DNA of 64,000 nt, from positions 11,137,254-11,201,253 of the forward strand of contig NC_061464.1 of the NCBI RefSeq assembly GCF_022581195.2, read 5' to 3'. The translations under genes were made by a program, and so were the position numbers. The DNA comes from Helicoverpa zea (Eukaryota > Arthropoda > Insecta > Lepidoptera > Noctuidae). The notes under the pieces are model-generated. The model saw nothing but the letters and a program-made list of their open reading frames with translations. It was not told where the DNA came from and made no database searches. Every line of letters begins with the position of its first letter. The stretch's first letter is position 1. Shown here piece after piece: positions 22,651-33,951 of this stretch.

Positions 22651-22720
22651 GGTTTTTACGGTTTTTAACCGGATTTTCTAAATATTGATTTAGAAAATCC
22701 GGTTAAAAACCGTACAAACC
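22651..22720. repeat. Near-perfect 33-bp hairpin, 4-nt loop
   Basis: Left arm 22651-22683 and right arm 22688-22720 are reverse complements with a single mismatch (22656 against 22715), around loop ATTG. The core of each arm is cggtttttaaccggatttt or its complement. Confidence 0.85.
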
Positions 22721-23636
22721 TTAAAAACGGTAATTCGATTTTCAAAATTATTTATTTAAATGGTATTCTCTTTTCTAAACTATGTATGTGAGGTACTGAA
22801 AATATGTAGCTTAATTATACCATGTACCTATGTTTAAATAGGAGGATCTGGTTTTTTGGTAGTATTTAATTAAATGAATAAATATTCTTAAGGCGAGGAA
22901 TTGGTCAACAATAATTCCATAACCGGCACGCGCATCTAAGGCGCCAAAAGGGGTCGGAGCGTCTGAGCGGGGCGAGGATAACAATACGCGCGCTAGCTTA
23001 TAACTAAAAGTCGTAAGCGACAAAATGGTTTTGTAATTTTATTACATATTTAGAAATGACAATTTGATAAAAATTCCTTCTACAATTTTAAAGAGTATGT
23101 ACATACTCAACTACTAAAAAAGTTAAGAGGCTTAAATCGGTCCCGTATGCCCATAATATGTGAATCTCTTTTTAAAAAGATGTATGTTTGATATATTTTT
23201 CTCTGTTATAAAAGTTACCTAATCATGTTTCTACGTCTAACAAAATAAGGTTTATATCATGAACTTTCAGGTAACCAAGTTGTATTTTGATCCGTTTTGT
23301 ATTTACTGAGAAAAATTGAAATCCTTGGCGCCAAAAATTCCAATTCGTCCTCTTAAGTAAATAGTTTAGATACGTACTTTTGAAAAATAACTACGTTTAT
23401 TTTGAGATGTTTAATATAAGACAAACATACAATTGTGTTACGTAAGTACGAAAAACAAACAAAACAATTCGGGCGTGTGTAATTTTTTTTGCAAATATTT
23501 TTTCATTGCTCTTATCACGGTATTTAATTTGTATATCCGGCGGAATTCGCGATGCCTGCCAGTTATATTACTTGGTGATAAAATCCGGATATGAACAATT
23601 TTATTTTAAGCTATCATGAAATAGCAACGGGATATA
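22721..23636. other. No gene seen
   Basis: Includes a short GC-rich patch at 22920-23000 (gcgcgctagc, ggggcgaggata) that may belong to a repeat. No coding support. Confidence 0.35.
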
Positions 23637-23998
23637 CAGGAATGAATTTTAAGCAGTGCGCAAAAAAAACTGGTGGTTCAGAATCGTTAACAGAACATAT
23701 CTGCATCATCAGTAAAAAAAATATTTCATTCTTTTGTCCGCCCTAAAATCAGCAAAATATGGATACCAACTATTCTTAGGCGCGGCGAGCGGAGCTCCGT
23801 CAGTAAACCGGTTTCGCGTTGCCGCCGTGCATACAATGACGACTGTGACCGTACTATCGGTTACAAAATAAACATCTTTCGATATCAATAACTTTTCTTT
23901 TTTGTACTAAAACACTACAAAATAAAAATATACGTATCTATAAAACTTATTTAACTATAAGTTGACAAAGTTTGCGCACTGGATAAAATTCATTCCTG
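23637..23998. mobile_element. TIR element with TA duplication
   Basis: Ends CAGGAATGAATTTTAAGCAG and its imperfect complement (tggataaaattcattcctg) are flanked by TA on both sides (23635-23636 and 23999-24000). The 362-bp length and TA duplication fit a Tc1/mariner-type MITE. Its interior has a GC-rich patch (cgcggcgagcggagctccgt). No transposase is present. Confidence 0.75.
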
Positions 23999-24000
23999 TA

Positions 24001-27000
24001 TGATAGATGGGAAATGCTGTCATATATTATGTGTTAAAATATTCAGTCTTAGTTCTTCCGCTGTTGGGAATAATCCTGTCTTTAGAGCTCTTTACTGTGT
24101 CAACCTCATTTGATTTCGGACGCAGGATCTATTGGCTTGCAGTATTTATTTACGCGCCGAGAAATAAAAGGTAAGAATATTCAATTATTATTTATTACCC
24201 TTTCAGGAGGATCCCAATAATTTATATTTCCCTGGCATTGGTTTTGTCGCGGCTTTTTTTAATAAACCGATTTTTCTCTTTATTTCCGATCGCTCGACAA
24301 TGCTATTTGGGCTTTGGTATTATGTACTTAAATTCATAGCTAAATAAATATGTGATTAATACATCCCAAATGTTGAACATATGAGAAGTCATCACTAAGT
24401 ATGACTTTCATATATTAATTTAGTTTTTCACTTAAGATATCAAATCCTATTCCGCTATTGTATATATAATTAGGTAGGTATGTATGTATATTGTGTGTCT
24501 TAGCTCATAATCAAACAAGACTGACTAATTAGGGTCTGTAATATCCTGACAGATGTAATCTTTTGTTCTTAGTCCGTAGGTAAAATAAATTGTAATCTGT
24601 TTATATTTCCGGTTTGCTGTGGTAAGTAAATCATATCACAAAAAAGCGATATTTATGGAATGACTAATGAATATAAAAGATAATTCTGAGTGCAAATATT
24701 TTATTTTCATATCATAAAAATTACCATTCCACATCAAAAACTTACCGAATGACAGGAAATGTGATGAAATAACACTCCACACTAATTTCGGCTCATGTTG
24801 AGAGCAACACACAATACCTAAATCAGTGCAAATTATGTAGGCTGTTCGTAATTAATACTTGTTCATAATCACCTAATAAATCATGATGAGCATCTATTGC
24901 CCGTCCCTCAAGTAGCACATAACATTAATAGCACAAATTAATTACACTTAATTGCAATCAACAGCCACTGCCAGGTCGCTTGGTAATGAGATATTTATTG
25001 AATGCGTATGTGTGACATACTGAACTAAATTAACATGTATATACTGAATATCCTGTTGGAATAATTCATTAAATACCTGTAGTTAATTAGGGATGAATAG
25101 ATTTTCTCTCATTTAAATTGTTAGAAACTGATGTGGCTGGGAATTTGCGATGTGCAATAATTGTATCCCTTCATTATTTTGCATGTCTCCCACCATGCAT
25201 AAACATTAAACAACATTAGATAGCTAATTATTCTGTCAAACATAATTAAGGCTTGTGATACACAAAACCAACCACACAAGTAATAATGTGATGACATCAA
25301 ACAAAAACGTTAAAGATCCCCCTTAGTAATAGAAATGATAAAGTCATAAAAAACGCTGTCCATCTGTCTAATGTCTGACAAGAAACAAACGGCGAAATAA
25401 CCAATTAACCACCGACACGACGGCTTCAGCGTTAATTACCTCAGTCAGTGACGTTCAGCAGTCCTCGAGACAGACGCGGCAGACGATTAGACCTTAAAGG
25501 TCAGACTTAAGTAGCCCTAAGGTTACCCTTTCGTCATCTCCAGGGGCTTTTATGAAGATGATTCTTTTATTGAAATCTAATCACCTTATATTGATGTCAC
25601 TTTGAGTAAAAGCCCTAGGTTCTATGTAGTGGTAAGTGATGGTCGTATATTTTTATATAGTAGAAAGGCTAGGCTTTCGGAATAATTTTGAATTTAAATT
25701 ACCTTAATATTACCACGATTGCTACCAGGCATGGCCTCTAGACAAAATATAGGTTAAAAATGCGAAAAACATGTGCCAGACTAATCTTTGGCCTCAGTCT
25801 GTAATTTTCTCGAGACCTCGTTACCACACCTTGTAATCGAGGTTACCGAACATTTTGTGTGCCATAATTACCCTGTGTAATGACTATATAAAGACCCTTA
25901 GCAGCCTCTAACGAGCAGATAAGCCTAATCAAAATAAAAGCACGCCACGAAAACATAAACCTACCCACTTTACATCGTGTTACTGTAATTGATACAGCCT
26001 CTCATTACTCTTAATAAAAGAGATAGGATTAGAAAATTGTGAAGTTGTATGTTAACATCATAATTTTGTATAAAAAGTACTCTTAGTAAGCAATTTACCT
26101 CGTTCTTGCCTACAGGAAATGCCGAAGTTAATAATTTAATTTCCTTTTCAACCCATTTTATAATGATTTCCCTTTCAAAGAATTTTAAATTATTCAAGTT
26201 ATTTTTGTATTTTTCTGTGTTCGATTTCTATGGTTTCCATCATCATTCTTTTGCCCTTATCTAAAAAGGGAAAATTCCAATATTATTACCAACATACTCT
26301 GTTTGCGAAAAGTAACTAAGTAGCTTTCTAGTGCTGCTATTACAAAATTATTATTTACTAAAATACATGTCATTTACCTGGATAGAGTAAAAGGATTTTT
26401 TATCCAGAACATAAGCTATTTTTCCTAGAATTTTAGTGGAAACGCTGGCATCTGCTAGATTTTCTTTTACAGAATGCAAAGTCCTTAGAGCGCGCTTTAT
26501 TATTTATTGTAAAAGCAACAGTTGGAATGCAGATTTTTCTTGAGATCTGCTTCAGAGATGTCCTTCAAAACCTTTTAGAAAATCAAATCGCAGTTTAAAT
26601 TTTAATGCACTGTCCTATACTATTGTATGTTCTAAGAGCAAATGTGACAGTGATCAAGTTTCTCGTTCTTTTAACAAGCTGGTTTTTTCTTCAAAGAAAA
26701 ACAGAAAAAAAAAACGCAAGAAAGATGTATAGATAGATCCTAGACAGGGACATGACATGATTATATACAGGCTTGTGATATAGATACTTATTTACTTCTA
26801 ATAAAATACAAGTAAAACTGCGAATTATAATTAGTTTATTTTGTTATATTTGATGCTTTACATACCGTGTTACATGCAACTACTTATATTGATTGTTAGT
26901 CGTTTCTTTCATCAAATGCGAAAGCGGATGATTATTTCCGTACTATTTGTTGCTGTTGTTTTTTATGTACCGTGCCTTTCACAATACTTATATCTAAGTA

Positions 27001-27540
27001 GTTTAGGTACAATCGCCAACTTCCATTGATATTCTAATATCAATAGATTGTTTTTTTAAGTCTGATGAATAAATTAAACTCTTTAATAAAATCCTTGTGC
27101 AGCAATATAAAGGCTTTATGAGTATATGTAAAAATATCACGATCGTTTGAAAATAGCAAAAAATATACAAACACAATTATCACGTAATTAATTAAACTGT
27201 TATTTCATTAGTGAATTAAAAATAGAGTTTATAAAATTTATTACATTAAACATAAAATTACAAGATGATATTTTTTAAGAATTAATAAATATCGCCATTA
27301 CATAATTACTATAAACTAGCCTTATAACTTATCTTTCCTTATAAATTGTGAAATAATATCAATATCTAAAACTCTTCATAGGTGCCTACCTAATATTCAA
27401 ATAATTGACTCAACACAAAACCACCAAATTAAACATGCATTGACAAATATAACAGCTGCTACAACTGCATCATTATTGTACAAGAGATCACTGTTAATGT
27501 TTTCTATAGAAAAAAATACCATCTGCAAAAAACCGGTTAG
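24001..27540. other. Repeat-poor, gene-free upstream region
   Basis: No recognised repeats or exons were found over about 3.5 kb, in contrast to most of the window. TAATTA and ATTAATTA motifs recur between about 24850 and 25300. It sits directly upstream of the candidate promoter at 27.9 kb and is a plausible enhancer region; that is inference only. Confidence 0.3.
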
Positions 27541-27972
27541 GAACGCAGGTAAGTGTCCCCTCCCTAGCGAGCGCACGGAATGAAGTTAGCCGCACTTTCT
27601 GTGCGCCCTGTGCAACGCGAATCAATCAAGTGAACTTCAAGCCGATCACAGAGCGCAGCGGCTTGCGCTCGCCGTTCGTGACTTTATACAAAAACAAACT
27701 ATTTATTGACGCTCAAAACCAAGTTTTAACACGCACTCACTACGTAATTTAACAACAAAACCCAAAACAAACGTACTAACAGTGAATTGTAACGTTACAA
27801 CAACTCGCCAAGCAAAGTTTTTCGACTTTTGTTTATAGTAATCGCGGCGGCAACCTGGCCGAGTTAGGGAGAGCAACAGTTTGTTACTCGTTTACACGCG
27901 CGTCGCTTCCTTCGATTTTGTTAGGTTATACTTGTATGTCAGTCGTGCAGTAAAAGACTGCGTGGTACGTCG
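27541..27972 (+). promoter_or_regulatory. CpG-rich TATA-less promoter candidate
   Basis: The GC and CpG content rises sharply from 27541. An initiator TCAGTC has its A at 27941 and a DPE-like CGTCG lies at +28 to +32 (27968-27972), one base off the usual R-G-W-Y-V pattern. There is no TATA box at -30. The layout fits an insect Inr/DPE promoter reading rightward. Confidence 0.45.
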
Positions 27973-28293
27973 CGTCGCTGCCGCGCGCGTTGTTATCGTC
28001 GAAAACTTTTATCTTGTGTCAAATATCTTCGATAAACAGCGCAAAATCGATCCGAATAACGAATTTTAATCGAAAAAGTGATGCTGTAAGTGTTTCAGTG
28101 ATTTCTTGTGTTAGTTTCTGTGTAATAACGAGTGCATTCTTTGGTGATTCATCTCGTGACAAGAAATTGTGTACCTACTGTGTCGCATTGTGGATGTATT
28201 GGTAAAAAATATGTGTGCCGAGTACGAGTGAACTCTGGTTATTTTCCGAAAAGATAATAAATGCAGAGGAATTTCATTTGAGGGCGATAAAAG
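27941..28293 (+). other. Candidate untranslated first exon with uORFs
   Basis: From the initiator to a strong donor (AAAAG then GTAAGT at 28294). Each ATG I checked in the second half opens only a tiny frame: 28081 (2 codons), 28194 (3), 28211 (6) and 28261 (6), as expected of a 5' leader. A 62-codon frame from 27881 to 28069 starts upstream of the initiator and looks accidental. I cannot recognise the gene; no downstream coding exon is identifiable in the remaining 36 kb. Confidence 0.4.
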
Positions 28294-29586
28294 GTAAGTC
28301 GGTGATGAATACCTAAGCTGAATAAGTAATCTATTGTTCCATATTATATTGTTTGTCCGTCAGACAGAATGTTTAGCCATTTAGAAATTAGGTTTCTCGA
28401 AGATAACAGAGATAAAGTTGCTTTGTTTATTAAAATGTTTGTCTACGTAACAATGATTAATATTTCCGAGAAACGACAGGCCGACCGACTGTCTTCCCGG
28501 GACTAAAGTAACAAAAAAGTAAATTAAGGTGGATTGCAGGCAGTTGGCCGTAATTGGTCTATAAAACTTTTAATTAAAAAAATATGAATCTGTGGTTTTA
28601 CCGAAAGAGTAAACACGCACCTTGTTTGCCTTAATTTTGTTGAAAGCATTAAAAATACATACTAGGTATTTGTATTTCATATTAATCCAGAGGGCATTTT
28701 ATTATAAAACCAGTAACACTTCACTGATCTATGATAATAATTAACAATAACACGATGGTTTGTATAGAAATAACCAAATTTCATTCGATTCTCTCCAAAC
28801 AGGTTTTGTAACAAGTAACAAACCATAGAGAGGCTCAATAACTCGTTTCCTTCGCTTGATTCATACAGCTGACAATGGCGGGCGCCGGATGACTGGCATC
28901 TGATGACTAAACCAACCTAATATTATTAATTATACGAATAGATAGACTGTACATAAATATTAAAACATCAGTTTATTACTAGACATGAAGTTTGATTGAA
29001 CATTAATTAATTATTTTATGCTCGTAAATCTTCAGTTCTCAAACAAAAGCTAAGCATAAAATAGTTATCCAGACACGCTAAAATGTTCTCGTATATAAAT
29101 TGAAGGTCTAGTTTAGTGTTCTACGTAGCAACTAAATAGAAAATTATTACGTATGAAGGCTATAAATTAGGTATTAAAATATTCATGGTGATTTAGAGCC
29201 TTGTGAAACGCATTGATAGGTATTTTCTTTCTTGACCTTTAGAATGGTTTATAGGTAGTTACGCAATTTAATGGCATAGGTAATCCAATTTAGAATAGAC
29301 CACAGACTAAACCTAAATACAATTTTCACGGTTACTTTCTCATTCATTTGATAAAAAAATAAAACCGTTTAAATACTTATAAAGTAGGTACTTAGGTAAT
29401 AAGTAACTGGGTAGGTACCTGCTTCATGAACAAGAATCCCGCGTCTATCTCCAGGATAAAATTTCATAGCTAAGGGTGCAGCCCGTGCAGCTGTTTTACC
29501 ATCGAAGCATGACACACAGATATTTTTTACCTAGGTAGGCAATTCTTATACCTATACGCATTGTTCCAACTAAATATATCTAGGTA
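28294..29586. other. Probable long first intron or intergenic DNA
   Basis: No repeats or exons are supported in this stretch. Confidence 0.3.
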
Positions 29587-30885
29587 GGGTAAATACGCCA
29601 AATGTCGGCCCCCTTAGCGATTTTCTGATTGCGGTTCGCTATAGCACCGTCAGTTTCCAACGAAAGATAGTTTCTGATGCGGTTTTGGATAGTTTGATTA
29701 ATCTATGTCATGTTTATATGCATAAGATTGATATTTCTACGAAAAGAAAAAAGTAATAAGGCTTAGATGCGTCGAGAACAGAAAAACCCTAAAGTCGGCC
29801 ATTCACGGCCCAAGGTCGGTCGCGTTTTTTCCAAATGTCGGCCGGGTATAGGCTGTTTTAAATTAAGGCAGTGACAAATATTATTAACATGATTTATTTT
29901 AGCAGAATTATAATATAATACTAAGTATACATTTGTAATTGTATTTGTTTAATTTATAGTAAAATATTTTTTTGTTTCCCCTAAACAAAAAAAGTCGTAT
30001 TCACGACCAACCATTTATATTTTTTAAGCTAATAAGAACGGTTTAATAGATAGCAAGTATCAAACTATAAAGCTACCATAAACATGCCTACAGTACTGTC
30101 AACTCCTACATTTAAACTTAACTCCTAAACGATATAATGAATTATAATAAATAAACTATTTCATTTTGAGAAAATGAAAAAATATAAAAGTATTTTTTCA
30201 TCAGCCTGTATAGTGGCGCTTGAGTTCGAGGCTGGTCGACATTACGATTATTTACGATTCTAATGTCGGCCCCTATTTCTTGTACCTTATTTCTCGAGAT
30301 TCAACTAATATCACCCCGGCCGTTATTTGGCTATTAAACGTAAAATAGATCTATTTGCCTATAAGCTTTGCAAATTCTCTTGTTAAGCCAACGGAATTAG
30401 TACAATAGGAATTTATAAAATAGACTGCATTTGCTTTAAGTCGGCCACGGCCGAGACTCCGGTTTTAAGTCAAAACTGTTGTCCTAATGGCGGCCTCCTA
30501 TTTTTCCTTGAAAAATATACGCAAAACGCTGAAAAAACTATCTTAAAATATAGTAAAAATAACCCATTAGTGATAATCAAGCTTAAAACAAAAATAAATA
30601 AATGTTTTATCGTTCTAATATCAATCCCCAAAATGTGAGTATTCACTTCGAGTAAGCTACTTTACGTGCGAATTTGATGTTTCAACGGCGCAATCGCTAC
30701 TGACGCTCAGTATGAGAAGAGTAAGTGACAGAATCGGATAGTAACGATTTGTACGTATAGAGTATAAACCAAGGTTGCAATTCGAGGAGCAAAACTAACA
30801 CTTAATTACCTTTTGAATGAATGCAAGCTGAAAATGTACAGACGGCCGAAGTTTGGGGGGAGGCCGACATTTGGCGTATTTACCC
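29587..30885. mobile_element. 1.3-kb TIR element with recurrent TCGGCC motif
   Basis: Ends GGGTAAATACGCCAAATGTC and its reverse complement are flanked by TA on both sides (29585-29586, 30886-30887), fitting Tc1/mariner-like transposition. TCGGCC-type motifs recur inside, at about 29605, 29798, 29842, 30265, 30442 and 30862. There is no transposase frame, so it is non-autonomous. Confidence 0.75.
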
Positions 30886-31242
30886 TATCTATTGATAGTA
30901 ATAATTGACTTTCGCCTACTTGTAAAATGTACCTACCTAAGGGTAAAATCTGATTTGTTTAGAAACTGCGTAGGTTTTGGTTTTCCCTCAGATGAATGGG
31001 GTGTATGTACCCGCAAATAGAATGGCTTATTCCACTAAGCTAACTATTTACCCTACCTACGTAGGTTAACTTTGCTACGGATGGTTAAAAATATTCCAAT
31101 ATGATTAATTTCCGAACAACGAGGCAACAAAAACTTCTGAAACGCCACTAAGTATGCAAAATTATAATTGCGTACCGTTGCACACTGCAGAATTCACAGT
31201 AAATTTTGCATAAAAATACCTATATACCTAAACTACAATGGC

Positions 31243-31380
31243 CTTACTACAAAAAATTAAACGCCTGTTTTACACTTGTCTAAAAAAATTGTGGCTGCAA
31301 AATGAACCATATGTCAACGTCATAATTTGACATTTTTTTAGACAAGGCTTAAACTAACGTTTAAAAGTTTTTGTGGTAAG
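31243..31380. mobile_element. Small MITE with imperfect TIRs
   Basis: cttactacaaaaaattaaac at the left matches, inverted and with a few changes, gtttaaaagtttttgtggta then ag at the right. Inner blocks acttgtctaaaaaaa and ttttttagacaag also pair. Confidence 0.65.
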
Positions 31381-31759
31381 ACGGCAAACATTTAAACGTT
31401 CACACTTATCACTTTCGTTTAATTTGCTTTTGTACAGATTTTTACAAAATATCAATCATACCTACCTTTAAAATATTGATAAAACTAGACACTAAAACAC
31501 TTAACAAAAGTTCCCAATAGCTAATAGCTACAAGTTACATTAACAGCCAATCGGGGTCAATGACCCGAGATCTAATCTGATGCGGTCGGCAAGATGAAGT
31601 AGGTACTAATATACAATGAAGTGGCCTTGAATATTCGTAATAGCCTGTTTTAAAGTCCAACAGTGTTGAATAATCCATTATTATCTCCCAACACTAAAAT
31701 AGGTACCAATTTTGAATTTAAAGTTCGTTGTATTGTTAGAATTCGCGCACATTACAAAC

Positions 31760-31945
31760 TTTTAGTCGGCCGATAGTCGGTTTGGGCTCATAAATCAGTA
31801 TGAAGATGAATGGTAGTACACATGCCACAATGATCAGGTATTTTTCCAGTATCGGACCGACTAAAAACTTTGATGGAAATCACGATTTTCTAAAGTATAT
31901 TTTTTCCTATCGCCTGTCAAACAGTCGGCCGACGTTTTAGTCTGC
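31760..31945. repeat. Possible MITE with GTCGGCCGA ends
   Basis: cttttagtcggccgatagtc at the left and cagtcggccgacgttttag at the right share inverted GTCGGCCGA cores. The ends match only partly, so class and boundaries are uncertain. Confidence 0.35.
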
Positions 31946-32477
31946 AGTATGCTTGTAGGCTAAGTAGATTCAAAGTTGAAAAATTCACATCTCTAAAAGT
32001 AGGTTGAATGAGTAATATGATACCTATTATAGTTGTTATCTATTCATTCATAAATGTTGATTATGACATCATTCTATTCAGTGTTAAATACCTACTGATT
32101 ACCTAGCGTTGCATGGTTATTATTTAAAAAAAACTTGTCAATTTAGAATAATAAAAAGAACAGTCATTAGTTCTACTTGAACCAAAAATATAACCATAGA
32201 ACTATATACCATAGAACCTTTTTTGGGGAACCGTACAACTAGCTTTAAATTAATATGTCTACGTACGATAAAATCCTTTGACTTTGACTTGACGAGTATG
32301 TACGTAGGAGGTATTGAAATCTAAGAATTTTCAACCCCAAATAACACTTTGAACATTTAACTCTTACTAAACGGTTCATAAGATATTAGTTACCAAACGT
32401 AACGGTTCAAATCAGCTTGCATCAAATCGTCGTCATTTCCCAGCCACAGCCTGAACCGTCAAATTTGCATCTCGTCC

Positions 32478-32538
32478 GCATTCCTGCAATACTGTGCATC
32501 GGCATACCTTATGCCGATGCACAGTATTGCAGGAATGC
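32478..32538. repeat. Perfect 29-bp hairpin, 3-nt loop
   Basis: Arms 32478-32506 and 32510-32538 are exact reverse complements (core ctgcaatactgtgcatcggc). It lies 80 bases from another inverted-repeat element. Confidence 0.85.
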
Positions 32539-32620
32539 AGGCTAATCCTATTCTGCATTCTTTTGCTTAGGATGTTACGAAGCCCATTTTCTGAGTTCCA
32601 GTTTACCTGCATATAGGTAC

Positions 32621-32853
32621 CTATAGTTCGGCCATTCAGAGAATGCGTTCCTGACACGTCGCGATTGAACTGACGACGTAACTTTGCAATGGCGTTGCAG
32701 TTACGATAAAAATATTTTTGCTGGTTGTTTACCGTTTTAACAATTGAGGAGCATTAAAACAACATTATTATATCAATAATCAATGAATGTAGTTACGTCG
32801 TCAGTTCAATCGCGACGTGTCAGGAACGCATTCTCTGAATGGCCGAACTATAG
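32621..32853. mobile_element. 233-bp MITE with about 60-bp perfect TIRs
   Basis: The left arm from 32621 (ctatagttcggccattcaga..., ending ...gacgacgtaac) and the right arm ending 32853 are exact reverse complements for about 60 bases, leaving a central loop of about 110. The unmutated arms suggest recent mobility. The family resembles abundant moth MITEs from memory. Confidence 0.8.
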
Positions 32854-33169
32854 TAAGTAATTTGTGCTATAGGTTTACTTGTTATATAATTACGTATGTA
32901 TATCCATAGCTGAGGAATAAGGACCATTAAATTATCTGTTTGATTATTGCAACAATTTGACTATGGATTATTCTATGGTGATTCAGTTCAATGCCCTCAC
33001 ACTTTCGTTAGCATACATAGGACACTATTATCAAATACCATTACCTAAAAACGGAATAGTTCACACTATTGTTTTCTTACGAGTTCAGTACCTAAATAGG
33101 ATTGCACACTGTTAGGGCCTATGCACACCACGTTTTTTAAACGCGCCGTCGACGCGCGTTTGTAGCGAT

Positions 33170-33552
33170 TTTAGTCTAGCCGCAGATATGCAGGATGTAG
33201 GAAAAGAAACTCCGACAAAACTTAATGACCAATACGTATAATTCCACTTGAAAACATCAAGATACAAATAATAAATTTAGAACCACCATTCGTCTCCGAA
33301 AACATTGCCGCGCTCTAATGACATCTGTCAAAGACAATCCCTTAAATCTAAACTTGAACAAAATAGTTTGACAATAGTAAATATGTTTAGAAACACATTT
33401 TTAAAAATATGTCTAAATAATAAATACATAACAACTCTGCTTGCTTTTTATAATTAACTTTGTATTTTAATTAGTACAATGTCATAGACAATTTACAATA
33501 GTTTATGTAGGTAGGCTGTACAATAATTGTTAAAATGACAACTAAGCTTACA
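33170..33552 (-). repeat. 3' LTR of the gypsy element
   Basis: 383 bp, read as identical to 40035-40417. Just upstream on the - strand is the short purine stretch AGCAGGAAGG, a weak polypurine-tract candidate. Confidence 0.9.
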
Positions 33553-33951
33553 GCTCGGCCTTCCTGCTAGCGCGAGTCCCTTCGCGAATTGTTTTAACAT
33601 ATTGTAAATGATCAGATTACCTACCTAATAAGTTTAAAGTTAAATTATGAATGAAATGAAATAAATGTAAGATTTCCTTAGATCCGAAATAAAATGTAGC
33701 AACAATATAATTCTTTCAAACGTAAAATAAAGTAAGTATTCAATACAATAAGTGTTAATTAATCTTATCATAATTTACACGCCATACAATTCTCGAAGTC
33801 GTTAAGTCTTACGTTATTTTCACAAACCAGCACATTGTATCGGTTTATAATACGATATAATACTACAATGTAGTAACAATTAAATTGTCAAGTGACAATA
33901 AATTATCTAAATAACTGTTTTGTGACTCACTGAACATTACCTAGTTTCTAG

